Shown here one piece after another: positions 35,727-44,111 of a stretch of DNA of 64,000 nucleotides. The position numbers and the translations under genes are program-made. This stretch comes from Paraburkholderia sp. BL23I1N1 (lineage in GTDB: Bacteria; Pseudomonadota; Gammaproteobacteria; Burkholderiales; Burkholderiaceae): contig NZ_RAPV01000001.1 of assembly GCF_003610295.1 (NCBI RefSeq), forward strand, positions 5,146,001-5,210,000, in the 5' to 3' direction. The notes under the pieces are model-generated. The model did not search any database. It was not told where the DNA came from and was given only the letters and a program-made list of their open reading frames with translations. Numbering within the stretch: position 1 is the stretch's first letter; every line of letters begins with the position of its first letter.

Positions 35727-36605
35727 TCAGAAATAGTCGGGCGGACTCGGCGGAGGCGCCACGGGCTCAACGTGCGGCAGCAGATCAAAGGGGCTGGAGG
35801 TTTCACAGATGGTGCTGGTTGCCACTTTCAAGTACCTGGCCGTAGTAGAAAGGCTGCGATGGCCCATCAGCAGCTGGATCCTGCGCACATCAGTACCGGT
35901 TTCCAGCAGATGCGTGGCGAACGCGTGCCTCAGCGAATGCGGGGTGATGGGTTTCTGGATGCCGCTGCGCTGCCGTGCGAGGTTGCACGCCCGTGCTACG
36001 GCAAACCGGGTGATGGGCAGGCCCGGGATGTCGCCCGGAAAGAGCCACTCCCGGGGGTGAGCGTCTTGCCAGTACAATCGGAGGATCGCGAGCAGTCGTG
36101 GCGAGAGCATTACATAGCGATCCTTACGATTCTTGCCCTGGTTCACGCGGATGACCATGCGCTGGCTGTCGATGTCGGTGACCTTCAGATGCACGACTTC
36201 CGACACCCGCAGCCCGGCGGCGTACGCGGTCATCAGGATGGTGCGCTGCTTGAAACTGGCGACCGACTCGAAGAAGGCGGTGATCTCCTCCAGGCTCAGG
36301 ACGACTGGCAGTCTGAACGGCTTCTTGGGCAACGGAAAGTCCTCGTCGCTCCAGGGTCGCCTGAGCGTCACGCGGTAGAGGAAGCGCAGTGCGCCGATCG
36401 TTGGACCGAGGCTGCCGGGGGCCAGCTTGCGCTCCTCGCGAAGATGGATGAGCCACGCCCGGATCTCTTCGGGGCCGAGCAATTCTGGCGAGCGCTGGAA
36501 ATGCCGGGCGAAACTGGAAACCTGCAGCAGATAGGACCTCTGGGTGTTGTCGGCGAGGTTGCGGATCTGCATGTCGTGCAGCATGCGTTGGCGGAGCAGT
36601 GTCAT
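35727..36605 (-). CDS. Tyrosine recombinase (XerC/D-like integrase) of the IS91 unit
   Basis: The 292-residue recombinase has an N-terminal SAM-like core-binding domain (QRSYLLQVSSFARHF) and a catalytic domain with Arg in AYAAGLRVSEVVHLKVTDID, Lys in NQGKNRKDRYV, the HSLRHAFATHLLE box, His/Arg in LMGHRSLSTT and the nucleophile Tyr in TARYLKV. All six catalytic residues appear present. The ATG at 36605 has a GGAGGT box. It is directly upstream of an IS91 transposase; some IS91 relatives carry such an accessory recombinase. Its role there is not established to my knowledge. Confidence 0.87.
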   Translation of the reverse strand: MTLLRQRMLHDMQIRNLADNTQRSYLLQVSSFARHFQRSPELLGPEEIRAWLIHLREERKLAPGSLGPTIGALRFLYRVTLRRPWSDEDFPLPKKPFRLPVVLSLEEITAFFESVASFKQRTILMTAYAAGLRVSEVVHLKVTDIDSQRMVIRVNQGKNRKDRYVMLSPRLLAILRLYWQDAHPREWLFPGDIPGLPITRFAVARACNLARQRSGIQKPITPHSLRHAFATHLLETGTDVRRIQLLMGHRSLSTTARYLKVATSTICETSSPFDLLPHVEPVAPPPSPPDYF

Positions 36606-36780
36606 GGCGGACCTCCGGGAAACAGTGGATGGCATGCCCGGTCGGGCACCTCCATGCTGCTCCTGGCCGCCTGCTCGTCCCTTCCCCGTGGTTCGGCATC
36701 TGACCACCGTCCTGACCGAACGGCAGGCACTGACCTTCGCTTCCCTCCCACTACCGCGTCAGCGGTTTAGTACATATCTT

Positions 36781-36797
36781 TAAATGTAAACAGCCCC
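36781..36797. repeat. Orphan IS5/IS427-like terminal repeat
   Basis: TAAATGTAAACAGCCCC is, reversed, a 13-of-17 match to the left end of the IS5-type element at 33351. It is followed by ATTA, the same four bases that precede the left end. It may be the true right end of that element, now separated from it by the IS91/integrase insertion. Confidence 0.5.
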
Positions 36798-36865
36798 ATT
36801 AATCCGAAGCTACGGATGAAGTAAGCGCGGCCGTGAGGATGCGGTCGTTGCTCAATCGCATTCGC

Positions 36866-36885
36866 TTTTCAGCTCCGGCTGAAAA
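36866..36885. terminator. Perfect 8-bp hairpin with UCCG loop
   Basis: TTTTCAGC-TCCG-GCTGAAAA forms a perfect stem closed by a C(UCCG)G tetraloop on the plus strand, 37 bases beyond the nadC stop. It lacks a trailing T run, so a role as terminator of nadC or of leftward-facing DNA is only likely, not clear. Confidence 0.4.
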
Positions 36886-36921
36886 CCTGTGCTGTCTCAG
36901 ATCGATGATGTTCATTCGGCA

Positions 36922-37782
36922 TCAGGCGTGAATCCGCATCGACAAGTCGATAGCGCGAACATGCTTGGTAAGCGCACCACTCGAAATACGATCCACGCCT
37001 GTAGCGGCGATTGCGCGCAGGGAATCCAGGTCAACGCCGCCGGACACCTCCAGAACCGCGCGACCGCCGTTCACGATGAAGGCGTGTGACATGTCGTCGA
37101 GGCTGAAGTCATCCAGGAGGATGCATTCTGCCCCTGCGTCCAGCGCCTCCTGGAGCTCGACGAGGTTTTCCACTTCGATCTCGATGCTGATGTTCCCTCC
37201 CAGACTCTTTGCTTGCTCGAGCGCCCGGCGCACCCCGCCTGCAGCAGCGATGTGATTCTCTTTGATCAAGATGCCGTCCCACAGCGCCATGCGATGGTTT
37301 AATCCGCCTCCGACGCGCACGGCATACTTCTGCGCTTGTCGAAGTCCTGGCAGCGTCTTCCTTGTATCGAGAATCGCACATCCTTTGGAATTGGGCGAAA
37401 CACCCGAAATTTCGTCGACGTAGCGACGTGTCACGGTGGCTACGCCGGATAGCATTTGCAGGAAGTTCAGTGCTGATCGCTCTGCAGACAATAGGGCTCT
37501 TGCGTCGCCGCTGATGCGACACACGACCGAGTTAGCTTTAACTGGTACGCCTTCGTGAACAAGCCATTGAATTTGCGCGTCGGTGTCCAGCCTTGCCACA
37601 CAAGCTGCGAACCAGGACTGGCCGGCAACCACTGCGTCTTCTTTGGCCGTGACAAAGGCTTGTACGCGTTTCTTGGGCGGCACGAGTCGCGCGGTCCAGT
37701 CCCCACGTCCGATATCCTCGCGCAGCGCATCTTCGACGTTGCGCTCTAGCGCCTGCTGCAGAGTCTCGTTGCACTCGAGCAT
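36922..37782 (-). CDS. nadC: Nicotinate-nucleotide diphosphorylase (carboxylating)
   Basis: The 286-residue enzyme makes nicotinate mononucleotide from quinolinate and PRPP, with loss of CO2. Family motifs are clear: EDIGRGDWTARLV near residue 18, LNFLQMLSG near 95, ILDTRKTLPGLRQAQKYAVRVGG near 130, HRMALWDGILIKENH near 160, and the C-terminal EVSGGVDLDSLRAIAATGVDRIS. I chose the ATG at 37782; an upstream extension to 37920 adds 46 unrelated residues. There is no nadA/nadB beside it, unlike the usual housekeeping locus, and it stands between mobile DNA and catabolic genes. It may be a second copy serving quinolinate or pyridine-acid breakdown. Confidence 0.87.
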   Translation of the reverse strand: MLECNETLQQALERNVEDALREDIGRGDWTARLVPPKKRVQAFVTAKEDAVVAGQSWFAACVARLDTDAQIQWLVHEGVPVKANSVVCRISGDARALLSAERSALNFLQMLSGVATVTRRYVDEISGVSPNSKGCAILDTRKTLPGLRQAQKYAVRVGGGLNHRMALWDGILIKENHIAAAGGVRRALEQAKSLGGNISIEIEVENLVELQEALDAGAECILLDDFSLDDMSHAFIVNGGRAVLEVSGGVDLDSLRAIAATGVDRISSGALTKHVRAIDLSMRIHA

Positions 37783-38144
37783 CTTTTCTCCAAACGGTGC
37801 GCCGTCGGTGCCCGGCACGCACGCTATTTTTAAATGTTGTAGGACACGTAGGTCGACAGGCGAGGAATCTCGTGCAACGGCACCATACCGCCAGACAGGC
37901 CCTGACTGTCGTGCTGGCATTCAGATGTTTTCACCGTGCGGCGACGGTAGGGATCCCGTACAGCCAATAGCTGTCACCAGGCGAGTCGGGGAGTACCTGG
38001 GGCATTTCCTCCACGAAAGGCCCGGTTACCGTGGTCGCAGGCGTAATGGAAATTTGCTCGAACGCAGACGCCTTTGAAATTTCCCTGGTCAGACATTGCC
38101 AGCGGGCAGCCAAGATCCAACATCCCCGTGCACGGACGCTGCAA
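37783..38144 (-). other. Gap upstream of nadC
   Basis: Weak open frames overlap on the minus strand (for example 37931-38158), but none has a ribosome binding site at its start or recognisable motifs. nadC's promoter should lie near 37800-37900. Confidence 0.35.
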
Positions 38145-38396
38145 TCACGCCGCAGCACACCACGAAGCGTTCATCGCCGGACGTTCGATATCGGGCGGGA
38201 ACACACGCCACGTACCGTCATCGTGGAGGAAGAAGTAGATTGTCAAAGCGCCTGATGGTCGCAATGCTTCCACGCAGATATAGCGTCCCCGATTGGAAGG
38301 CATTCGACCAAACTGGGTGACTCGGGCCGGCATCGCCGGAGTCGGCCCAAGCCACTTTTTGACCAGTGAGCGCAAAGGTCTGTCTATCGTACCCAT
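38145..38396 (-). CDS. Small hypothetical protein (83 residues)
   Basis: The ATG at 38396 has an AAGGAGA box eight bases upstream. The product has mixed, protein-like composition: a basic start (IDRPLRSLVKKWLG), a central RGRYICVEALRP segment, and a strand-rich ALTIYFFLHDDGTWRVFPP. I do not recognise a family, though short proteins of this flavour occur near mobile DNA in Burkholderia. It stands alone between nadC and an MFS carrier. Confidence 0.5.
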   Translation of the reverse strand: MGTIDRPLRSLVKKWLGPTPAMPARVTQFGRMPSNRGRYICVEALRPSGALTIYFFLHDDGTWRVFPPDIERPAMNASWCAAA

Positions 38397-38599
38397 CGAC
38401 TTCTCCTTCAACTTTCCAGCACTGATGCAGCCAGCGACATCAACGTTCGAATAACGAGTCTGATGTCAGAGGTGACTCAATTTCATTCCGAGCCCCTGAA
38501 AACACGAGGCCGCCATTGGAGGGAGAACAGAGCGGTGCTCCATTGCGCTTAGCGCCTTCCGAAATAGGCGGTGATTCAATTCTGCCGTTGGAACGACTG

Positions 38600-40021
38600 T
38601 CAGGTATCCAGCGCAGGTGTCACACTTTCGCTGGAAGGCATTGCACCGTATACGAGCGCAGCAGTAAGCAACAAGGCGGCCCCGATGGCGATGAACATGG
38701 CATCGTATGTGCCTGACCATTGCTGGATAAGGCCCGCAAGTAAAGGTCCTAACATCGCCCCCACCCGCGACAATCCGAGAAAAATACCGACACCTGTCCC
38801 CCGGATTTCCGTGGGATACATTGCTGCAACCAGATTGTTGAGAACTATCTGGGATCCAACTACGAACGCCCCCGCCGCGGCGACCGCAATGATGGTCGTG
38901 TTGTGATTATGAGATCGCGCTAACACCCATATGGCTGCGGCGCCAAGTACGAAGCTTATGGCGACGACGCGTCGGCGATCGCCTGACCGGTCTGCCGCGA
39001 AGCCCGCCAGGAGGCCGCCGAAAACAGCCATTGCGGCGAGCAGGGAGCCGTAAGCAAAGCTTGCCGACAGGTTTTCGCCACGCTTGAGCATGATGGTCGG
39101 GAGCCAGCCGGAGAGGCCGTATGCCGAAAACAGGCTGAGTGCGCCCGCGCAACAGCAACTGACAGTCCGGACCCAGTAATCGCTTGAGAAAAGCACGCGC
39201 GCGGAACCGCGGTGCTCGATCCTGGGCGGCACGTACAGCTGTGCCGACTCGTAGCGCTGCGCACGATCAGGACGGATCTTTCCGAGCAACACTCTCAGTT
39301 CCGACCAGCGGGCGCGGCTCGCGAGGTAGTGGGGCGACTCTGGAAGCCAATGGACGAGCACCGTAAGCGAGAGCAGCGCTGCGCCAGCGTAGTACAAGCT
39401 CTGCCAGCCGAAATGGGGTGTGAGCCATGCCGCGACAATGCCGGCCGATGACGCGCCTGCGAGCCAGCCAAGCGAAAAGAACCACGCAGTGAAAACGTTC
39501 GACACACGCGCCGGCGCAATTTCATTGATATAGGTGACGGCGATCGGCATGAGCAGGCCGAGTGCAAGGCCCATGACCACACGCAGCGCGACATATGAGA
39601 AGAAGTCATGCGCTGCGACGGCGATCGTGAGGCTCATGATGCCGGATGCCCAGCATCCGAGAAGAAGCACCTTCCTGCGGCCAAGGCGATCGCCTAACAG
39701 TCCGGAAACGGTCGATCCTGCTGCGAAGCCTGCCAGGCCGCTGGAGAGAAGTACACCGATTTCACCCGGTGAAAGGCGCCATAGCCCGGCGACCGAATGG
39801 ACGATGTAGGCTGCGTTGTACAGGTCGTAGCCATCAGCCAGAAGTATCAGCGATATCAACAGGCCCAACCGGATGTGGAAGGGCCGGAGGGGGGCGTTGT
39901 CGATCTCCTGCCTTACGTCAAGGCGTCCCGACGAGTTCCATCCCGCGCTTGCACGGGGCGGCTCAAGGTCCACGTCGGGTAATGACGCGAGAACCATTGT
40001 GTCATTCAGCCTGGCCTTCAT
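38600..40021 (-). CDS. MFS transporter (AAHS/sugar-porter-like)
   Basis: The 473-residue, 12-helix carrier has a DGYDLYNAAYIV motif in helix 1, analogous to the DGxD of aromatic-acid symporters, and LLGDRLGRRKVLLLG between helices 2 and 3. LPESPHYLASR precedes the middle loop. Its N-terminal cytoplasmic arm is about 50 residues. It probably imports the aromatic or heterocyclic acid used by the downstream-oriented cluster at 40-45 kb, which is transcribed in the same direction. Confidence 0.82.
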   Translation of the reverse strand: MKARLNDTMVLASLPDVDLEPPRASAGWNSSGRLDVRQEIDNAPLRPFHIRLGLLISLILLADGYDLYNAAYIVHSVAGLWRLSPGEIGVLLSSGLAGFAAGSTVSGLLGDRLGRRKVLLLGCWASGIMSLTIAVAAHDFFSYVALRVVMGLALGLLMPIAVTYINEIAPARVSNVFTAWFFSLGWLAGASSAGIVAAWLTPHFGWQSLYYAGAALLSLTVLVHWLPESPHYLASRARWSELRVLLGKIRPDRAQRYESAQLYVPPRIEHRGSARVLFSSDYWVRTVSCCCAGALSLFSAYGLSGWLPTIMLKRGENLSASFAYGSLLAAMAVFGGLLAGFAADRSGDRRRVVAISFVLGAAAIWVLARSHNHNTTIIAVAAAGAFVVGSQIVLNNLVAAMYPTEIRGTGVGIFLGLSRVGAMLGPLLAGLIQQWSGTYDAMFIAIGAALLLTAALVYGAMPSSESVTPALDT

Positions 40022-40146
40022 TCTTTGTCTCCCACGTATTATGGACAGCAGCGGTAGTTTTATGAGCGCCCAGCGCGGTGGATGCGCCGCGCGGTCCGAG
40101 GCGCCGTCATGCCAGACGAACCCGGAATGGCGACGCCGAACGCAAA

Positions 40147-41128
40147 TTACGCGAGCCGCGGCGCTTCGCGCGTTGGAAGGGGAAGCGGGGCGCCGAGTCC
40201 GGCACGCGTTGCACGCTCCAGAATTTCGACGCCAAGCGCCAGGTCCGACACCCCCATCCCCATTGCCTTGAAGATAGTGATGTCGTCGTCAGCGGTGCGG
40301 CCGCTCTTTCCGGCGATGACATCACACAGCGAGTTGACGTCGGCCCAGCGACGGGATTCGCCATAGGCCCGAATGAGCTCGGTCGAAAGGCGTTGCGCCG
40401 CGGGCAGGTCGTCAACGACGGCGCGCGTGCAGCGGGCGAACACATTCATTTCGAGTTCGACACGCTCCTCGGTAATCGCCCCTACCGCGTTGATGTGGGC
40501 GCCCCGGGCTATGCTCGACGCAGACAGGAATGGCTGTTTCGCGCGCGTCACCGTGGTGATGATGGGCGCGTCGGAAACAGCCTCTTCCACGGAGCTGGCT
40601 TCGACGATTTCCATTTGAAACGTCTCACGCGCTCGGGCGATAAAACGCCTGCCGCTTCTCGGGCGTTGGGCTGAAAACCCGCACGAGGCGCAGCGGTCGT
40701 ACAGCGGCCACTGCGGCGAGTTGCGACAGGGCCTGCTTGCCCGTACCAATCAGCGCCATCACGTCGGCATCCGGCTGTGCAAGCCACCGCGACGCGACGC
40801 CGGATATCCCGCCGGTGCGCATCTGCCCGAGCGCGAACGCCTCGATGATCGCTTTCAACTGTCCCGTCGCAGCATCGAACAGAATCAGCAAGGGGCATGT
40901 TCCGCCGGTAGTGTGCGCCCATGTCTTGGTTCCGACGATGCCGGTCTTCGGATACGTGGCGCCAATGGCGTGCAGGTTATTCTCGCCCCAGGCTACATGC
41001 GTTTTCACCATGTTGCGCGCATCGCCCGCCGCCTGCTGAGCCAGGCCTCGCTCGAGCGCGCCGATTGCGTCAGAAAGGCTCATCAATGCGACGACATTCT
41101 GTTCGGAGATCCAGATCGGTGAAGTCAT
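40147..41128 (-). pseudogene. Ornithine cyclodeaminase/mu-crystallin family, frameshifted
   Basis: Two frames together give a full-length protein of about 325 residues. The first (from 41128) has EQNVVALMSLSDAIGALERG, KTHVAWGENNLHAIGATYP, FALGQMRTGGISGVASRWLA, and the dinucleotide motif ALIGTGKQA. The second continues with FQMEIVEASSVEEAVSDAPIITTVT and AVVDDLPAA. The break is at a four-A run (40642-40645 on the plus strand); removing one base restores the reading frame. Members interconvert amino/imino acids with NAD(P). It begins eight bases after the stop of the CMD-like gene. Either a real lesion or a sequence error. Confidence 0.75.
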
Positions 41129-41135
41129 CTCGCTG

Positions 41136-41683
41136 TTACTCCTCGAAGATTGACGGGACCGGCGGCGCCAGTCGGAGACTGTTGACCACGATCGCGTGAG
41201 TGACGTAACGCCCAATCAACATTGCGAAGGCCATTGCTTCGGATGGCGGAACGAGACTGGCGAATGCCTCAAACTCGTCCTCAACGCCGATTCCACGCTT
41301 CTGGAGCGCCGCAAGCGCGTAGACCTGCGCCGCCTTTTCGACATCCGTCAACGCTTCGGCCGACGCCGGATCGAGCCTGTTGACTTCCGCGATCCATTCG
41401 CGGGAAAGCCCAGCTTCACACTCAGACGTTCGTGCTGATGGCGTTCATAGCGGTTCTCCATGTAGCTCGCCACTGTCAGTGCACCGAGTTCGGTCAGCCG
41501 GTCCGGGAGCGCCTTCTTCAATGCGTCGGTGAAATGCATGAATTGCAGGATCACGTCGGGCGCATTACCTGCGCACTTGAAGAGTTCGCCCAGATACCCG
41601 AGCCGTTTCACGCGCGGCCCAAGATAGGCTGCGAGGTCGGGGGGCAGCGACTCCATCTCGAGCCGGGGGATACGGTTACTCAT
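41136..41683 (-). pseudogene. Carboxymuconolactone decarboxylase-like (AhpD fold), frameshifted
   Basis: The first frame (from 41683) reads PPDLAAYLGPRVKRLGYLGELFKCAGNAPDVI and LTELGALTVASYMENRYE, typical of CMD/AhpD-like helical proteins. It then runs out of frame at a short T run (three A at 41405-41407 on the plus strand). In the shifted frame the family-like tail continues: REWIAEVNRLDPASAEAL, DVEKAAQVYALAALQKRG, and so on to 41136. One inserted base would restore a protein of about 180 residues. The usual CxxC is absent. GGAGAC box at the start. Confidence 0.65.
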
Positions 41684-41709
41684 CGTTGTCTCCTTTTGAC
41701 GGGCGCGCG

Positions 41710-43188
41710 TCAGAACGCACCGGCGAGCACGCCGGCCTTGATTTCGAGGTAGTCGTCGACTCCGTACACAGAGCCTTCGCGTCCGACGCCGGACGCCTTG
41801 ACTCCGCCGAACGGAACGACTTCCGATGAGATCGCGCCGGTGTTGATGCCGACCATGCCGGCTTCGAGCGCCTCGAACACGCGAACAATCCTGTCCATGC
41901 GGGACGCGAAGAAGTAAGCCGCGAGGCCGTATTCCGTATCGTTGGCAAGCGCAATGCCTTCTTCTTCCGTGACGAATCGCACGATCGGCGCCACGGGACC
42001 AAACGCTTCCTCGCGAAAGAGCCGCATATCGGGAGTCACGTCGCGCACAACCGTCGGTTCGAAGAAATTACCTCCGAGCGGATGCGGGTTGCCGCCGACC
42101 GTCACTGTCGCATCCCGCGCAATAGCGTCTTCGAGCAAGGCGCGGAGATGGGCAATAGCATCGCTATTGATGAGCGGGCCTTGATCGACGCCTTCTGCCG
42201 TTCCCGGGCCTACACGTAGCCGCGCCACTGCACGCTCGAATTCCGTGCAGAACGTGTCGTACACGCCCTCCTGAACCAGAATCCGGTTGGTACAGACGCA
42301 GGTCTGTCCGGCATTGCGGAATTTCGAGAAGATCGCGCCCGCGACAGCCTTCGGGATGTCAGCGTCGTCGAATACGATGAACGGTGCGTTGCCGCCCAGT
42401 TCCATTGAAACCTTCTTGACCGTTTCCGACGATTTCGCCATCAGTTCACGACCGACTTCTGTCGAGCCGGTGAACGTGAGCTTGCGCACGATCGGGTTAC
42501 GACAAAGTTCATCGCCGATGGGGCGGGCGCTGCCCGTGACAACGTTGATGACGCCTGCGGGAATGCCGGCTTCCTCGGCGAGCACGGCGAGCGCCAGCGC
42601 GGTGAACGGGGTGGCGCTCGCTGGCTTCAGAACCACCGTGCAGCCCGCCGCAAGCGCCGGTCCGATCTTGCGGGTAATCATCGCCGCCGGAAAATTCCAT
42701 GGCGTGATGGCCGCACAGACGCCAACGGGCTGCTTGACGACGATAATGCGATGGCCGTCGGCAGGGGCGGGGATCACATCGCCGTTGATCCGTTTCGCCT
42801 CCTCAGCGAACCATTCGATGAAGGATGCGGCGTAGCGAATCTCTCCGCGCGCCTCAGCGAGCGTCTTGCCCTGTTCGGACGTCAGAATCAGTGCAATGTC
42901 CTCGATATGCGCAACCACCCTGTCGTGCCACGTACGCAGCAATTGCGATCGATGCTTCGCAGTGGTCCGCTTCCAGGATTTCAGCGCTGTCGCTGCCTGC
43001 TCAATCGCGCTGCGCACCACTTCGACCTTAAGGTCAGGGACGCGTCCGACGATTGCTCCCGAAGCCGGATTGCGCACGTCAAGCGCTGCCCCGTCGCCGG
43101 CCTCGATCCACGTGCCGCCCACGTATGCAGCCTGACGCAGCAGATCGGGACGAGCGAGGACGGGCGTCGCCAGCTTATGTGTTGGCAT
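41710..43188 (-). CDS. NAD(P)-dependent aldehyde dehydrogenase (GabD-like)
   Basis: The 492-residue enzyme has the ALDH landmarks: TPWNFPAAMITRKIGPAL near residue 165, LTFTGSTEVG near 240, the catalytic Glu in MELGGNAPFIVFDD near 265, and the catalytic Cys in NAGQTCVCTNR near 300. The sequence is closest in style to succinate-semialdehyde dehydrogenases. In this operon it should oxidise the aldehyde released by the DapA-type lyase next to it. It could also supply the 2-oxoglutarate-semialdehyde step missing from the xylose module, since GabD-like enzymes often accept that substrate; this is inference. Confidence 0.87.
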   Translation of the reverse strand: MPTHKLATPVLARPDLLRQAAYVGGTWIEAGDGAALDVRNPASGAIVGRVPDLKVEVVRSAIEQAATALKSWKRTTAKHRSQLLRTWHDRVVAHIEDIALILTSEQGKTLAEARGEIRYAASFIEWFAEEAKRINGDVIPAPADGHRIIVVKQPVGVCAAITPWNFPAAMITRKIGPALAAGCTVVLKPASATPFTALALAVLAEEAGIPAGVINVVTGSARPIGDELCRNPIVRKLTFTGSTEVGRELMAKSSETVKKVSMELGGNAPFIVFDDADIPKAVAGAIFSKFRNAGQTCVCTNRILVQEGVYDTFCTEFERAVARLRVGPGTAEGVDQGPLINSDAIAHLRALLEDAIARDATVTVGGNPHPLGGNFFEPTVVRDVTPDMRLFREEAFGPVAPIVRFVTEEEGIALANDTEYGLAAYFFASRMDRIVRVFEALEAGMVGINTGAISSEVVPFGGVKASGVGREGSVYGVDDYLEIKAGVLAGAF

Positions 43189-43206
43189 GTTTATGGCTCC
43201 TCGTCC

Positions 43207-44100
43207 TCAGATGAGACCTGCGCGTTCGAGCACGTGGTCGAGGCGTTTTTCGAGTTCGGGAGTCGCAGGGACCATGGGCAGCCGATGCTCGTTGACCGGC
43301 AGCAGGCCCAGCCGCTTCATCATGTACTTGATCGGAATCGGATTGGTGTCGAAGAACACTGACAGATTCAGTTCAAACAGATCGAAGTGCAGCTTTCGCC
43401 CTGCCGCAAGATCGCCCTGGTCGACGGCCTCGAAGAGGTCGGCGACCTTGCGGGGTGCGAGATTGCCGACCGCATTCATCAATCCGCATGCACCGACCGC
43501 GAGCATCGGGAAGCTCAGTTCCTCGAGGCCTACAAACACACGCCAGTCGGGCCCGAACGTGTCAAGCATGTGCGTGACGAAACCCATATCGTTGACGGCG
43601 TGTTTCATGCCGATGAGGTTCGGCACGCGCTCCCGGATTGCCTTGACGGTCGCGAGATCCACGTTCACGGCCGCGCGCCCCGGGATGTGATAGATCATTA
43701 GCGGCCGTTCTGTGCGTTGGCCAACTTCTGCGTAATACTCGACGAGGCCGCGTTGTGGCGGCTTGATGTAGTACGGCGTGACAACCAGCAGCCCGTCGAC
43801 GCCTGCTTTGTCCGCATGGGAAGTCAGCTCAAGCGTTTCCGCTAGCGATTGGGAACCGGTCGCCGCGATCACCGGCACGCGACCGGCCGCAGCCTCGATC
43901 GCCACGTCGACAAGGCGATTGCGTTCAGCAGTCGTCAGCGTGCTGGGTTCTGCAGTAGTGCCGTTGACGAGCACGCCGTGACCGCCGTTGGCGATCTGCC
44001 AGTCCACGAGCCGCGCGTAGGTGTCGTAGTCGACCTCGCCGTTCCGGAACGGCGTGACGATCGGGGTCATTGAACCCCGCAATGAAGAAAGTTTGGTCAT
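43207..44100 (-). CDS. DapA/NAL-superfamily aldolase or hydratase-aldolase
   Basis: The 297-residue TIM-barrel has NGTTAEPSTLT near residue 45, VVTPYYIKPPQRGL near 108, the Tyr-bearing IYHIPGRAAVNV near 135, and the Schiff-base Lys in LIGMKHAVND near 165. Members cleave or form carbon-carbon bonds at pyruvate. Between a gentisate-type ring-cleaving bicupin and an aldehyde dehydrogenase it would hydrate and split the ring-opened product to pyruvate and an aldehyde. True dihydrodipicolinate synthase is unlikely in this setting. Confidence 0.8.
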   Translation of the reverse strand: MTKLSSLRGSMTPIVTPFRNGEVDYDTYARLVDWQIANGGHGVLVNGTTAEPSTLTTAERNRLVDVAIEAAAGRVPVIAATGSQSLAETLELTSHADKAGVDGLLVVTPYYIKPPQRGLVEYYAEVGQRTERPLMIYHIPGRAAVNVDLATVKAIRERVPNLIGMKHAVNDMGFVTHMLDTFGPDWRVFVGLEELSFPMLAVGACGLMNAVGNLAPRKVADLFEAVDQGDLAAGRKLHFDLFELNLSVFFDTNPIPIKYMMKRLGLLPVNEHRLPMVPATPELEKRLDHVLERAGLI

Positions 44101-44111
44101 CGATCGAGTCC

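Larger units (their letters stand above)
36606..36921. other. Flank of the IS91/integrase unit and nadC downstream region
   Basis: No gene. It holds an IS5-like terminal sequence at 36781-36797 and a perfect hairpin at 36866-36885, both listed separately. Confidence 0.45.

Noticed and set aside
35772..36770. 332-codon plus-strand frame opposite the recombinase
   Set aside because: Antisense of an intact tyrosine recombinase; no ribosome binding site.
37931..38158. 75-codon minus-strand frame next to the 83-residue gene
   Set aside because: The C-terminal half looks mildly protein-like, but the start lacks a ribosome binding site and an alternative frame is equally plausible.
43207..44100. 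Reading the DapA-type gene as lysine-biosynthetic dapA
   Set aside because: It lies inside an aromatic operon with a ring-cleaving bicupin and an aldehyde dehydrogenase; no lysine genes are nearby.
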